Source: Engraulis encrasicolus
Taxonomy: Eukaryota > Chordata > Actinopteri > Clupeiformes > Engraulidae
Length of the DNA: 64,000 nucleotides
NCBI RefSeq assembly: GCF_034702125.1
Contig: NC_085875.1
Span: forward strand, 43,151,270-43,215,269
Direction: 5' to 3'
Numbering within the stretch: the first letter of the stretch is position 1; the number at the start of each line of letters is the position of its first letter. A model generated the notes under the pieces. That model was not told where the DNA came from and did no database searches. It saw only the letters and a list, made by a program, of their open reading frames with translations. Positions 1-13,039 of the stretch are shown here, one piece after another. The translations under genes and the position numbers were made by a program.

Positions 1-1949
1 ATGGCTAAACAGGTTCCGGTCCATCACAGAAAAAGCTAAATTTCACCTAGCACTGAAATTCTGACTAGCACTCCTACTTCGGAATGTAGGGGACCTATGG
101 GGCAAGGTATGTGGCAAAAGTTAGGGTTCATCATCACATTTTAACACAACGTAAGCCATTTCACACCGGATGACTCCTTTAAATGGAGAAGACTTAACCT
201 CTCCGAGGGTGTGGTTTTATCAAAAATCCATGGAAGTGATTGGAGAAACCACGTCTGAATGTTTTTAGTGAGGTGTTACTTTAACCATTCACAGATTCTA
301 AAACAAAGTTGAAATTATAGAATGGATGTCGATGAGTGAATCCATGATGCAAGCCACCATTGTTGTCTGAAACAACTGTTGAGTTTAATTTATTTTATCT
401 CCTTCAACCCTTCTCCACTATCCTTAAACTCTGACTACGTCATATCTCTGAACATTCTGTGATCCTGAATGGTCTGGCTGCCTCTGGGTTCGGTAGCTGG
501 GCGAATCTGAAAATCTCCCTAGATTATCAATGCTGCTTGTGAAGCTGAGCAAAAACAGACGAATATGGTGACAGAGCCAGGTTAGAGACAACTAACATTT
601 CAACAACATAACTGTCTTCATCAAAGTGATTTAACCAGTTTAAGCCTAAGACACCTGTAAAACATGCCTGCTGAATGGGAAAAGCTCCTCTCAGCCTATA
701 AAACCCTAAATATCTCAGCCTCCGGAGCACATACAAATATTAAATAAGTTGCATTTAGCCGAGACCCTCATCATGCAGTAACATGTTTTCATTCAGATCT
801 AACATAACCACATATTTAATAAAGAAACCTCAAATGTCATGAGCCTGAATGCAGTGTCCATGCTGCCCAGGCGCCTGGGTTAATGCAGCATGAGCGCAGC
901 ATCCAGCATTAATGGGTTAATGGGTTAAATCAATGGGTAGCTCGGTAGTGCTTGTGATGAGTTGATTACCACTAGGTTTGTGGATATACTGGTCCTATAC
1001 TGATCAAATCCTTGTAGCAAGTAAATACTTGTACAGGTCATCATACCAACCAGCCTGGCTATTTGAAACCAGGCCTTCAACATATGCTCTGATGGCCAAA
1101 ACAAAGTTGGACAAGGCTAATTTCCAATACCATAAGGGTTACATTATCTGGCTATTGATTGTCCTTCTGCCTGTATATGTTCTGATATGGGTGAAAAGGT
1201 CAGTAAGTGAACCCATTATAAACGTCAAATGTCAGATTAGAAGTAAAAGACAGGGCCGGCTAGTTATCATACTTTTCTTTTGTGATTAACGTTGGTGTCT
1301 ATATTTATTGAAATAGCTTTGTTTACATGAATTCAAAAGTATAAACTGTTGTTCTTTCCTTCAGAAAATACATTCAGCACATTGTTTAGCTTGCAATGAC
1401 ATCTGGGTTTAATGGACTGGTAGATGGGGTTTGGCAATGGAAAGAGTAGAAGTCTGCACACTAGCTCCGCTTTGAAAGTTTATTCAGGTCATGCAACATT
1501 TTGACCTGACATAATTTTAATGTTATGCAGCTTCACTTTTTGTTTTTTTAAAGGAACCTTAGAAATTAAATTAGCAATACAATTATGTTATATTTCAGGG
1601 GACCTAGAAAAGGTGGGTTCTGTTTTAAAGATGACTGCCTTCAGTATAGGCCAAAAGTGCAGAGCGCAATACTGGTTTGTGTTCATAGTGCAGCCCTTGG
1701 ACGACTTACACGGCCCTTGGAGGAATTTGAAGTGGCCCCCCGAATGAAAAAGGTTCCCCCCCGGTTTTAAATAGTCTCTGTTCTGGTGAGCGCAGGTCAG
1801 GTGGATAGGGTTCATCAGTACCCAGGAACACAGACTCCACCCTCTAGTCATAGGTAAGACATAGGTCCAAACATAGCCTACACATAAATAAACCTATAAG
1901 GACGAAAGGGTATACAGTATATATGCTGACACCCAGATAACATTAGGAC
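1..1949. other. Unassigned intergenic sequence
   Basis: No recognisable gene, RNA or complete transposon is seen. Short ORFs on both strands (for example 978-1289) show no known domain. The last part (about 1780-1950) may already belong to the neighbouring DIRS-like relic. Confidence 0.4.
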
Positions 1950-2517
1950 ATGGATATGTCCCCGGTTCGCTGCAGGAGATGAGTGAACCATCTCTATGGG
2001 AGTCAGCTCTCAGCTGTACGATTTGACGAAGGTCAAATGAGCTGCGTCGTAGGTGGGAGGTCCACTTTGTCAAAACCAATTGTTTTCTGTGCGAATCCTC
2101 ACTTTTTGAGCCAAAATTCAAGACTCTTCAGATAGCAGCAAGTAGGGTGTCCTGGGAGATGGCTCACTCATCTCCTTCAGAGAACTGGGGACATATCCAT
2201 GCCCTAATGCAGGGATTCTTAATCATTGGGCCGCGGCCTAAATATGGGCCATGCTCAGAAACTTTAGGGAAAAGTTTCAACCTTGCACTGGAGGGCCGCC
2301 ATGGGCCATACGACTGCATAGCTCTACATTATAAAGATGCTGAAGACAGCGTGCATCTTTTTACTCTAGCGCAGTTCGGCTGCTTAAATGACCACGCACC
2401 GCTGTTTTAGGCCTAGTGGAAGACGTCAAAGACAAGACGGCAATACATAGCAGTACACGAATGGAGAATGAGAAATTACCAACCGGGTTGAAGTGTAATT
2501 TGCCGACGTATAGATAG

Positions 2518-2598
2518 AAATAGAATCATTTTGAGTAACGTTTCAACCACTTAGTTACAAAATAAGTGGTTGAAACGTTACTCAAAATGATTCTATTT
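2518..2598. repeat. Perfect 36-bp inverted repeat with 9-nt loop
   Basis: The left arm 2518-2553 is the exact reverse complement of 2563-2598. The loop is GTTACAAAA. It lies inside the hAT element and could extrude as a cruciform or fold as an RNA hairpin. Confidence 0.97.
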
Positions 2599-3045
2599 AC
2601 TGACAAAGCAAACCTGTTATCCTTGTGTCCCCAAAAATACACTTCTTCAAAGAATTTTTCATGATATTAGGCTACAAAGCTTTCCGTTTTTGACACCCTG
2701 CCGTAAAGCTGAATAATTTCTGTCCTCATCTCGCGTCGCATCTGCACATCATGTGCAGTAAAACCGTCTTGTATCAGCAGATTCATCACAAATCGCAAAC
2801 AGAGCTGTCGCAGATGTCAGAGAAGCATCCAAATGCATGAATGGCTCTGACCTGATGCACTGTTAGTGGATTGGGTTTATCATTGAATATGAGTGAGGTC
2901 AATTAATGCAGTTTTTCCAGGCCTAGCTTACTACATTAATAGCCTGCTATTTTTTTTAAACAGGATTTAATTATTTAAAATAATATAATAATAGGCCTAA
3001 TAATAAGTAATAATAATAATAATAACAATAATATAATTATAATAA

Positions 3046-3047
<2 letters not shown>

Positions 3048-3094
<47 letters not shown>
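3048..3094. repeat. (AT)n microsatellite
   Basis: About 47 bp of alternating AT inside the hAT element. Confidence 0.97.
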
Positions 3095-3098
<4 letters not shown>

Positions 3099-3367
3099 CA
3101 CACATTAACATTAGCCCTACATTACCTATATATAGGCTATATATAATGTGTGTGGGGATGGGCAATATTATATGGGCCCCGAGCCACTCTGCACCGAAAA
3201 AAATGGGCCTCAACGTCAAAAAGGTTAAGAATCCCTGCCCTAATGTTCGCTTTCAGTCGAATCGTTTTGCCATTTATATGGGAGCGTTAGAATCACTCCC
3301 GATTGCACTTGGCCGATCCCTAGGCAGAACTCTAAGAGCCTCCTGTAAGGATGGCGTTCCCAGTACT

Positions 3368-3950
3368 CTAAGGACAATCAATGGACAGGCCCAGAACCCT
3401 AGGTTCCAGTGGCAGCGCGGTCACATCCAACTGGTAGAACCAGACAAAGGTAGCGGGGTTGGCCCAGCCAGGCGCTCTGCACACCTCTGAAAAAGCTGCG
3501 CCCTTGAAAAGGGCCCAGGATGTAGAGGCCCCTCTAGTAGAGTGAGCCCTAATCTGAGCCGGCGGCTGGTGCCCTTTGGACTCATACACCAGGGCAATAG
3601 CTTGAACCAACCATTTGGAGAGCCTCTGTTTCGAGCGTGCGAGCCCTCTAGAGGGGTTGGCGAACCATACAAACAGCTGCTTAGTCTTCCTAAAAGAGTG
3701 AGTTCTGTTCATGTAGATGCGTAAAGTGCGCACAGGGTGGGGCTGGTGGGCACCGCATCGTCAGGGTTCCTAATATTGCTTAACACACTGCGCCAGATGC
3801 CCTCGTAGAGCTCGCGTGGGAAAGCATTTAACGTAGGGTGTAATGTTAAAGGTGACCGTAATTGGTGTACAGTAGTACCCATCCGGTGAAAGTACTTTGG
3901 GCACTTCTGGACAGTTAAACCCAGAGTCTTAGCCAAGTCGCCAGACGAAG
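3368..3950 (-). pseudogene. DIRS-type tyrosine recombinase, degraded
   Basis: Minus-strand translation gives, in order, a segment ending NAFPRELYEGIWRSVLSNIR, then LRIYMNRTHSFRKTKQLFVW, a region with SKQRLSKWLVQAIALVYESKG, then the box RAHSTRG and GWANPATFVWFYQLDV. HxxR (HSTRG, about 3530-3544) and the following WFY tyrosine match the catalytic C-terminal half of DIRS/Ngaro recombinases, which integrate circular DNA without target duplication. The two halves are in different frames that overlap near 3709-3733, and the upstream part of the protein is not recognisable, so it is inactive. RT and gag are absent here. Confidence 0.7.
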
Positions 3951-4601
3951 AGAGGAAAAGGTGAGGATTCATGTGCAAAACAAGTGGTTTTGACAAAGTG
4001 GACGTCCCGCCCACGACGCAGCTCATTGGACCTCCAGCATGATTGAAAAGGTCTTCGTCAAATCGTACAGCTGAGAGCTGACTCCCATAGAGATGGCAAA
4101 ACAATTCGACTGAAAGAGAACCACATCCCAAAACATGTTGATGGGGTTTGCAAGGCACCATGAACCAGATGAATGACCTTTTACGTTTAATACACAGAGC
4201 ACCCCGTCTGGAGGAGAACTTGTCAGATAAAACAAGAAAACTTAGTAAGAGTGGAATAAAATCAATGGTGCCTTTGCAGCAACTGCTTGATTCAACCAAG
4301 TTTAAAGGGGTATATTTATTGACTACCCCTAAAAAAATAAATGAAAAGCTTTGTCAACATTTTATTGACATTTATTAATGAACTAACCATAAACAAAACA
4401 TTTACAAATGTTTGTATGTAAGTAAGAACCAAATTATGACTGCACAGTGGCATGGTAATCGACTTCTACTGGACGAGTTTTACGCATGTTTGCCTGCTGA
4501 CACTAGAGGCAACAAATCCCTGGAAACCTAACTAGAAATGCAGTCCTAGTTATTTAAGAGATGCACTGTGTATCACAGCACAGCCCAACACATCTCTAAT
4601 G

Positions 4602-4685
4602 AGAACCAAGACCGACTGGGCTACTTCTCAGCGACTAGACCCAGGGATGACATCTGAGAAGTAGCCCCCAGTCTGTCTTGGTTCT
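4602..4685. repeat. Imperfect inverted repeat (about 30-bp arms)
   Basis: The arm beginning AGAACCAAGACCGACTGG pairs with the complement of CAGTCTGTCTTGGTTCT with few mismatches. The loop is about 22 nt. It could be a MITE remnant or a precursor-miRNA-like hairpin; no known miRNA is recognised. Confidence 0.75.
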
Positions 4686-6748
4686 GCTGTCCTCGACTGT
4701 GAGCACCACAAAGACTGAAGCACAGAACATCCTTCTTCTAGTGACGATCAATTCATGTTGCATTGATTGCAACCTGAACAAGAATGCAGACTCTCTAAAC
4801 CAGCTTTCTACATTGTTTTGTACAAGTGAACAGGAGTTTTACATGAGTCATGAATAGTTGAGAACCTCAATATGAATCACATCAGGCCAGCATGTTTATC
4901 TAACTGGGGAGTCTTTTAACTTTGTGTTTTGGAAATGTAAGGAAAATCATTATTTAGTGCTTGCCATGTGACTGAATAATGACTTCTAAAAGGGTGAAAG
5001 ATGCAAAACCTTAAGTAATACGGTATATAACCTCAAAAAGGAGCCATCAATATTTTAGATTCACACAAACACTGAGAGCAAGAAATATTTCTGTGTGTGT
5101 GTGTCTGTGTGTGTGTGCGTGTATGTGTGTGTGTGTCTGTCTGTGCATGCGTGCATGTTTTTGTGCCTGCGCGCACACTCTGGGGGTTGTCAGGAACAAA
5201 AGAGGAGATGTTGCATGTGGAAGAATGAGTTCTAGCCTTCAGGTTTCTTTCATTAAACCCATGTCTCTTTAAATTGGTCTGCAATACTCAGCGCTGAAGC
5301 AGGGAAACAGCCTGCTATCTTCAGAGAAGTTTGTGTTTGGATCTTCTTGTTTGTGATCACTGACAGATACGGGGCTAACCTTGGAGTAAAGCGTTTACAA
5401 AGCAAATGCTGAAGAAAAATACCAAAACATTTGAATTCGAATACTTAAATATAACTGTAAGGCGTGTTTTTTTTAGTCTGTGCCCCTGATAAACATTGTG
5501 CTGAAATCTGGTCAGAGGGTCCATCGTTTCTGAGGTTCCCTCTGGCAGCTGAGACTTTTCAATCATTATAAGGAAACCATCAGATCTCCACACATCCATC
5601 AATCTATAGAAGCCTCTAAATTGAAGTGCACAGAACTGTGTACCCTCATCTTAAAAGCACTGTAATTCCCATCTCTGCTCACTCAGTTATTGAACAGCCA
5701 GATCCAATGATACATCTACTCTCGTTGCATAGGTGCTGTACAATGTCTGTATGGCCTCCTCTGGAAGTACTCAAGAGAATGTTAGAGTTCAGCAAAAGCT
5801 GAATCGATGCAAGCCTAACAAAACAATCTTTGGTCATTCATGGAATGCATTCTGATGGAGTGAGAGCCGCTGTTTTTCTCTCTCTTTCTCTCTTTCTGCC
5901 TACCTTGAAAGGTGCTTGTAAAAGCACCCCCTCTACATTCTCCATGCATCTTAGTTGGCCTTCAACTACTCTCGCCGAACAATGTCTGTGGGTCAGGCGA
6001 CAGGAGGGAAGGTTTTTGAAGCAGAGTGTTCAACTGCACCTGTGTCTCTGTCAGCTATCTGTGTCTTGAGTTCTTTGTGTTTAGAAGACGATGACCGAAG
6101 TAGTGTAATCATTGAGATACAGTATACCATTTAGAGTCTACATGGTATACATTGTAGACCACTCATATGAGCACGAGTTGATAAAATATTCACAGGATTC
6201 AAACATATATATATATATATTAACATTGTAATATATCCTGTCCTATTATAACATTAAAACGAATGAGAAATGTGTTGTTTAAAACAGTCACACCTTTTTA
6301 TAGCATGTCATTGGTTTGCCCCCTACATAAAAGCACCATGTAAGGAAAGAAATGAACGATTCCAGATGCAGTTATGTAAAGTTACACACCAAGAGGGGGG
6401 AAAAAGAGAGCTTACATTACACTGATGCCAGTTTTTCATCGCCTAAAATGGACGGCTGAAAAAGAGAAAAGAGAAGCCAGAGAGCAGAGATACTCTTGCC
6501 ATCGGCTTTACCTGTCCTCTCCCCTCCAAGGTCGCCTTCTATAGCCGCACACGGTCCTGGAATGCCGACGTATAAGCCTTACAGCCTTACAGCCACTTAT
6601 GGCAGGACAATGCCGCCTTACTGTTTATGTGATGCCTCTTCTCAAGCAGCGCATTGAGAAGGTCATATTCATCTGACCCTGTGGTTTGAGTTGGACTGTT
6701 ATTGTCAAACCGCTTGAAACATGAATCACACAGCGTGGGGAGAAGGTT

Positions 6749-6750
<2 letters not shown>

Positions 6751-6828
<78 letters not shown>
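6751..6828. repeat. (TG)n microsatellite
   Basis: An uninterrupted TG dinucleotide run of about 78 bp. Confidence 0.97.
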
Positions 6829-6829
<1 letters not shown>

Positions 6830-9166
6830 ATTGATACGTCTTTTCTCTCACGAGAGGGCTTATAGATGCACCAAAGGTTAACATTGGACATGCGGCTCAT
6901 CAGGATCAGCGGTTTTTGCCCTGACAAAAAAAATGCAGGAGTGCTTCCCACCAAGCTAATTGACCATTTTGTCCTGTCCAATGAGCACCTTAGGTAAAAA
7001 AATGTGTTAGGCTCTCACTCAGCATTTGTGTGTGAAGAAGCGCTCTCGCTTTCTCTCTCTCTCTCTCTCTGTCCTTAACACTTATTCTCCTTGTCTCCCG
7101 CACTCGTTCTCCTGCTTTCCATAAGCGGCTGGGCTCAAGTGGCCAATGTATTAAAACTTGAACTGACTGATTTGAGAATGCCGTGTCTCTGGGTGTCTTT
7201 TATTCCTCCAAGCTGACTACGCCATGGAGAGCCTTAGCCATGGAGCCGAATGCCAAAAGACTGATATTAGCTTGACCAGCAGGGCCCATCTTCCCTGTCC
7301 TTGTTCGCCCAGGTCTTTATAGTGGCCCCTAAGAGATCCTCCTCATGTGAAACCCCTATAGCCCAAGAGGGATTCACTCACACAAGAGAAGAAGAAGAGC
7401 ATGAAGACGAGTGGGAAGTGGCAGCTTTGAGAGACGAGTGTTGCATCAATACACTGGAACTTAAGCGGACTGTTTTTTGGGTTAATGTGGAATTCTAAAT
7501 GCACGGCAGTGGCCCCATTTATTTATTTGCATTCAGCGGGTGGGTGTCATTGGTCATACACTTGAAGGCGCTGATAGCGCAAGGCTAATCTCTGTCCTTA
7601 ATCTGAAAAAGTGATCAGGCCACAAAACCCCTGTGGGTAATGTATTCCTCATTGTCTGATGGCCGTTCCTCCAGCACTTGGCAACACTGTTATTATCGTT
7701 GAAGGACTGCAGATGATCCAGCATAAAATCACTGCCCTTTGATTCACGCCATCCTCTTTTTTTGAAAAATAATAGCAGGGTGATATATTTCTTTCTTATT
7801 ACTTTGATCTCTGCAATCATTGTCAAACCTACATCATTCTCACATAACATATTCCTCACACAGAAAATGAAACTTGTCTCACTCTAGGGGCAACGTTTTT
7901 CAGTGGGCAACTACATTTCCTTGGAAAGCCACCTAGCCAAAAACAATCTCCTTGAATCAGGACTTCAGATCTGGAGGTAAAATTCTAACATAATCAAAAA
8001 AAGAAGTGTTGTGCCCAAGTTTTCTGGTTGTAAAAAGCTCATAGTAGAGCTGGTGGTTCTCTCTCTCTCTCTATGTTATCACCTTCTCAAAAAAGCAGTC
8101 ATGTTGAAAATATGCCCATAAAAGACAAGAGGCTTCGTATACAACGAGAGACTAATTGCCTTATTTGACAAAACTCTAGACACTTCTTGGAACACAACTC
8201 GGGGTACTTCAAACCTGACCATGGTGACAAATAAATTGAAAAGTCAGGGGAGACTTTTTGAGAAATGATAAACTGTAGACATTATTATTTTGAGACCAAA
8301 AGTGTTCCACAATGGTTTTGTGAAACAAATAAAAAAAAATATTCTGGGCTGCTTTGACCATACTTTTGTATTAATTTGACTAAGACACATGATGAACGCT
8401 GATTTGATGGTTGATGTTGTCTTACTGTAAATGCATGTCATCCTAAGACACGAAACTGAATAAACAAACTAAAACCTTCTGTTTTCAGAATTTGTCGTTT
8501 CAGGTCTACGTAAAGAAGAACTCCCGAGAAATCAACCCATTAAGTCCACTCGGATACTCTGAGAAGTAAAAAAAAATCTGCCGCATGACCAAAAAAATCA
8601 CTGAAAGATCATTTGCGCTCGAGAGGGATTTCATTGACCTTGGGTATCAACCATAACAGCGGGGTATCTTGAATAAACGGTAGTGTTGCCTCGAATAACA
8701 TGCCACATCTGCTCCCTGAGGTTGTAGCCTCCTGGTTACCAAGCGATTTATTAGATAAGTACTTCTGTGAGACGAAACCTTAACGATTAGCTCAACAAAG
8801 TTAAAGAGTTAAAAGCAGGGCGCGCTCATCTGCCCTACTACCACATTGTCCTGTGCCAATTGATAAGTCATCGCAGGAAAGATTTATAAAGATTGATTCG
8901 GAACAACCGGATTGAAACACCTTTTTGCAGGTGATGCTTGTATGAAAATCCAAGCTCGAATCAGCTAAAAGCGTTGTCTGTGGGCAGCGGTGTTTGCTCT
9001 CATACCAATTTATTGCCGATGAACATATGGTCAGTATTTTGCCACACGTCATAGCAGGGGAAAACAAACACCGTGTAATGTTAGCGAGACAGCTAGTGCC
9101 GAGCCACTTGGCCAGCTATGCAAACGCACTTGGACAACATCAGAAGAGGAGCACTTGCTCTCCGGG

Positions 9167-9175
9167 TATATAAAG
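9167..9175 (+). promoter_or_regulatory. TATA box of a putative distal nkx2.2a promoter
   Basis: TATATAAAG in a GC-flanked context (CCGGGTATATAAAGC). It sits about 30 bases upstream of CATGCACTCC, a plausible start region, and about 115 bases upstream of a consensus splice donor. It is on the same strand as nkx2.2a, with no other recognisable gene in between. Assignment to nkx2.2a is inference from position and from the need for an upstream exon to pair with the acceptor at 14425. Confidence 0.5.
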
Positions 9176-9197
9176 CTCATCAGGCTTATCGGTGCAT

Positions 9198-9287
9198 GCA
9201 CTCCTGACTTCCATTTGGAGATATTTCATTAACCGAGCTGTTTCTTAACGTTAGCGGCAGTACTTAGCTACTTCCGTCACTTGCCAG
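9198..9287 (+). other. Putative noncoding first exon of nkx2.2a
   Basis: The segment runs from about 25-30 bases after the TATA box to TTGCCAG|GTGAGT, a near-perfect 5' splice site at 9288. It has no long ORF. Joining to the acceptor ending at 14425 would create a leader intron of about 5.1 kb. Mouse Nkx2-2 is known to use alternative noncoding first exons, so this architecture is expected. The 5' end is approximate. Confidence 0.45.
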
Positions 9288-11493
9288 GTGAGTTGGATGG
9301 AATATTGTCTAACCTCTTGTCAAAGGGCGTTCTGTTAGAACGGTAGGTTGTGCGTATAGTGTTCTCTGTGTTGTTAGTTTGAGACCGTGCGCGCGTGCGC
9401 AATATTCGGCTACAACATGTGTCTGATGGGGGTAAGGTGTCAACGCCAAATACGCACCATGAATAAATTGATCTGAGACAATAGCATCCAAATACCATTA
9501 AATCGAAGCGATGTCCGTTCTATATCTCTGAATCCACCCGGGTAGCATTTAAAGGTAATTTTTAGTCACCTTAACGCGCGACACATTTTTGCGTCCCACT
9601 TGTCGAGACAAGTTACCAAAACACTAAATTGGTAATGGATAATACACAACTACGACTAAAAACAACAGAGACATCTAAACATAGGTGGTGACTGTAAGAT
9701 GCACCCGCAAACAGTAATACGATTTTTGTATTTAGTCTGCTCACATGTTCTTAGGAGACGTACAATCCTGAGCATTGTGCCAACCACGGCACCTCAGCAC
9801 CCCGTTGCTCTTTATGTCACTTTATGTTACAAACTAGCCTATAGCCTATATATGTCAAAAGATATTCAGAATGAATAGCGTTAAGACCTAGGCCTATACT
9901 TCCAATGCGTTCACAACAGAATAAAAACTAGGCTAATCTAAAAAGAAAGCAAACTACACATTGCTTCCATCAGACACAATATAGCAGTTTAATCTTTTGT
10001 CCGCAATGTGCCTGTAGAAGACGATTCGCAGCTATGTCAGTAGAGTTCGCTAGAGTATTGCTGATGGATCTGCCAAACCACTGATCCAGTTGCCACCGCT
10101 TTCACAGGGCGGGCTAGTCAGTGCACACAGAGGAACATCCCTGGGTGAGGACGTGGTGTTATTATCTCATGTATGACAACGTGGAACGAAAATATTTACC
10201 CAGCTTTTTAAATGTCCTTTTTGTACTGCGCGTGAGTGCTTTGTCAAATAATTTGTTATGAAATGTTTTTTTTTCCTGATTGCGAACTGAACGGCGTTGA
10301 GAAGTTAATTAACTCGGAAAGGGGTCACAAAAGACGCTTGTCTCTCGTTCAGTTAGTTGGGGAGATATTGAAAACATGAGTGATTTAAAATAATAATCCT
10401 TTTCAAAAATGTGTCTCGGAAACGGTGATGAAACGAAGAGGGAAAGAATTAGGCGGATCTGAAAGAGCAAGGCATGAAAATTGCCGTTGCAAACAAACTG
10501 ATAGTTTAACAAATGAAAGCGTCTCCTCTGGGCACGGGTGCTGCGCTAATCTCGTGGTGACATGTTTAATCATTAGTGTCGGGTAGACGAATAAAGGCTT
10601 GGCGTTTGCCTTGGAGCGAAAGGTGCTTGGATTTCTTTCCTGGCATCAAACTGCAACAAATGATTTGCGCTCCAGGGCACTGTCCCGAGGCTAAGGCTTA
10701 GCCTCACAAAAATCAGGTTCACCATTAAAACCAATGTGTTGTAGGCCTACACACTAGTTTTTAATCATAGAATTAAGCTTGGAGGCCGAACTGTCAGTTT
10801 ATACATTTGTTATAAGTATCTGAGGGGAAAAGAGGGCTTACTTTATCAAACACTAACCGACACCCCTGGGCAACAGGACACACTGTAATTCAAAGATTAA
10901 AAAGGAAATGATCATTACTATAAGATATTTCCCCCCAGCGGTCTGTCGCGAATCAATTGAATACTAATTAAATCAACCAACACACAGGCCATTTTATTCA
11001 TCTTAGACATCAGTTTTTATGTAAAATTCAGTAAGATGCACAAAATGCGAGTAATGTGCAATTCACTTTCTTCTACCGTTATCATTCGAAATTAATTAAA
11101 TGTGTTTTGAAATTAATTTCTATTCATTTTCTTTCAGCTTACAATTCTAATAGGCCCATATGAGCCAGCATAGATGAGCCAACATTCTGCGTTCCATCTG
11201 TTAAACGAATTGATCACCACATCTTGATTAATATGGTCATGATTGTAACACTTTGAACAAATCTTTGTTGATGTCCCTGAAAGTGATAATTCGTGCATAG
11301 GTGCATAGGCTATGTGCCACGATAAGTTGAAACCTGTATCCTACTGTCCAGCCAAGTTTTGTGAGCATTTTTTTTTTTAAAGGTCAAATGCTATTTCGCT
11401 TTGGTGCCTTTGGATCCAACAGCTGTAGACTACTTTTGTCTTACCCCACCATTAGGTCTATCTTGAAATTATCAACTATTATGATTATGATGC

Positions 11494-11531
<38 letters not shown>

Positions 11532-11570
11532 ATTATTATTATTGTATATTTTTATTATTATTATTATAGT
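11494..11570. repeat. (GAT)n / (TAT)n microsatellite
   Basis: A run of GAT triplets to 11530 continues as ATT-rich triplets. It lies in the leader intron/upstream region of nkx2.2a. Confidence 0.95.
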
Positions 11571-12740
11571 TATTATCAAATTATGTTGCATTTCTGGCTA
11601 GATAGTGGATAGAGGGTTATCTCAAGTCACTTGCCAGTTTAGTGTGTATGTAGGCTACGCTGTAAATATCCTCCAATCCACTCCTCTTATGGGATTTGCC
11701 AGTGGAAACTCAGGTTAGCCGCATAGACAGCACCTGCACTGCAAACCATGGCCTATTACTAAAAGTGGGGGAAAAGGCAGGCAGGCAGTGTGTCCGAGCT
11801 ACCTGGGAAAGTAAACAGGTAAACACAAGGAGATGGCTCTTCAAGTGAAGTGCACCCACTTAGTCAGTACACATTTACCTCTGCTTTCGGAAACCCTCGC
11901 TTTCACTTGTCCAAATACATGCGCCATAACAACCCATGAATCACGCTTCAGCTTACTCTTCACCAAAACGCTGTAGTTTTATTTCGGACTCCACAAAAAA
12001 ACAAGATCGTTTCTACACAACGTAGGACCCATCTTAATCTTAATGATCTAATGTAAACAATGGTCGTGAAAATAGTTATGAATAATGTAATTTAATTTAA
12101 ATTTAATTTATTTAGTCGATATTGTTCATTTAGTGGGGCCAGTAGTGTCTTGATTTCCCGTTTCTGATCGTGCGTAAAATACACGATATTTGTGTATCTC
12201 GTCAGAGGATGGCGGGTCAGTCGGTAACCTTGGGGAAGCTTTGTCAGCGGTGCATTTTCGCACTAAGTCCGCTCAATGGTGCCTTTGTCAGGGCAGTTAA
12301 GACTGCTGCATGATTAATTTTGCCGCAGATACTGCACTGGTAAAGTATTTAACTCGCAGGTAATTCATTGCCAACACTAGTCGTGGGAAAGTTTGTGTGT
12401 GTATAAAGAATATCAAAGTTTTAGGAACCTGACATGGCATTGTTGGAATATATATAGGCTATATTTATTTAAATAAGGTGGATTTCACCTCCATCATTCA
12501 AATGCCAAATATTTAGAGGGCCATGTCTCTATACTAATTAAATATCAACACCAAGTGTGAGTCCCTCTTTTCTAGGATGGGTAGGCACTTTAGTATACTT
12601 CCACATTAGCGGGACTAGTTGAACAGAGTGTGCTGGTATTTGTTTAGCTGCAAGAGTAAATAGGACGTTAAGGGACTGGATAAGATGTTTGACACAGTCC
12701 TCGTCTGCACCCAAGAGAGGCAGAAAGCAAATGAATATCT

Positions 12741-12906
<166 letters not shown>

Positions 12907-13039
12907 ATGAAGGACTTTCCTTAATATTGTGGAAGGTTTCAGAAATGAATAAAGAGATAGTCCATTGAAAGCAGTTGAATGCCATGACAACTCGGAACAA
13001 CCTCAGATTTATTCCAAACAGTTAGAACACATTGTAGTT

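Larger units (their letters stand above)
2210..3237. mobile_element. Nonautonomous hAT transposon with 8-bp target duplication CCCTAATG
   Basis: The termini are CAGGGATTCTTAA and its inverted match TTAAGAATCCCTG. They are flanked by identical 8-bp direct repeats CCCTAATG at 2202-2209 and 3238-3245. Length 1028 bp. It contains a perfect 36-bp hairpin (2518-2598) and an (AT)n tract. No transposase is visible. It inserted into the DIRS-like relic. Confidence 0.93.
1950..4150 (-). mobile_element. DIRS-like retroelement relic, split by a hAT insertion
   Basis: A minus-strand tyrosine recombinase (3375-3800) lies between inverted copies of a terminal motif. TTTCAGTCGAATCGTTTTGC reads on + near 3250, and its complement lies near 4085-4115. 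Another copy of the adjoining repeat (GGGAGTCAGCTCTCAGCTG) occurs in opposite orientation at 1998-2110 and 3960-4095. Inverted repeats around a YR gene are typical of DIRS elements. The hAT element at 2210-3237 interrupts it. Boundaries are approximate. Confidence 0.6.
4151..9120. other. Intergenic sequence with microsatellites, otherwise repeat-poor
   Basis: It holds (GT)n at about 5091-5150 and 6751-6828, a CT run at 7052-7070, and the 4602-4685 hairpin. No recognisable exon or transposon. It lies 5' of the putative distal nkx2.2a promoter and may hold regulatory DNA, but nothing specific is claimed. Confidence 0.4.
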
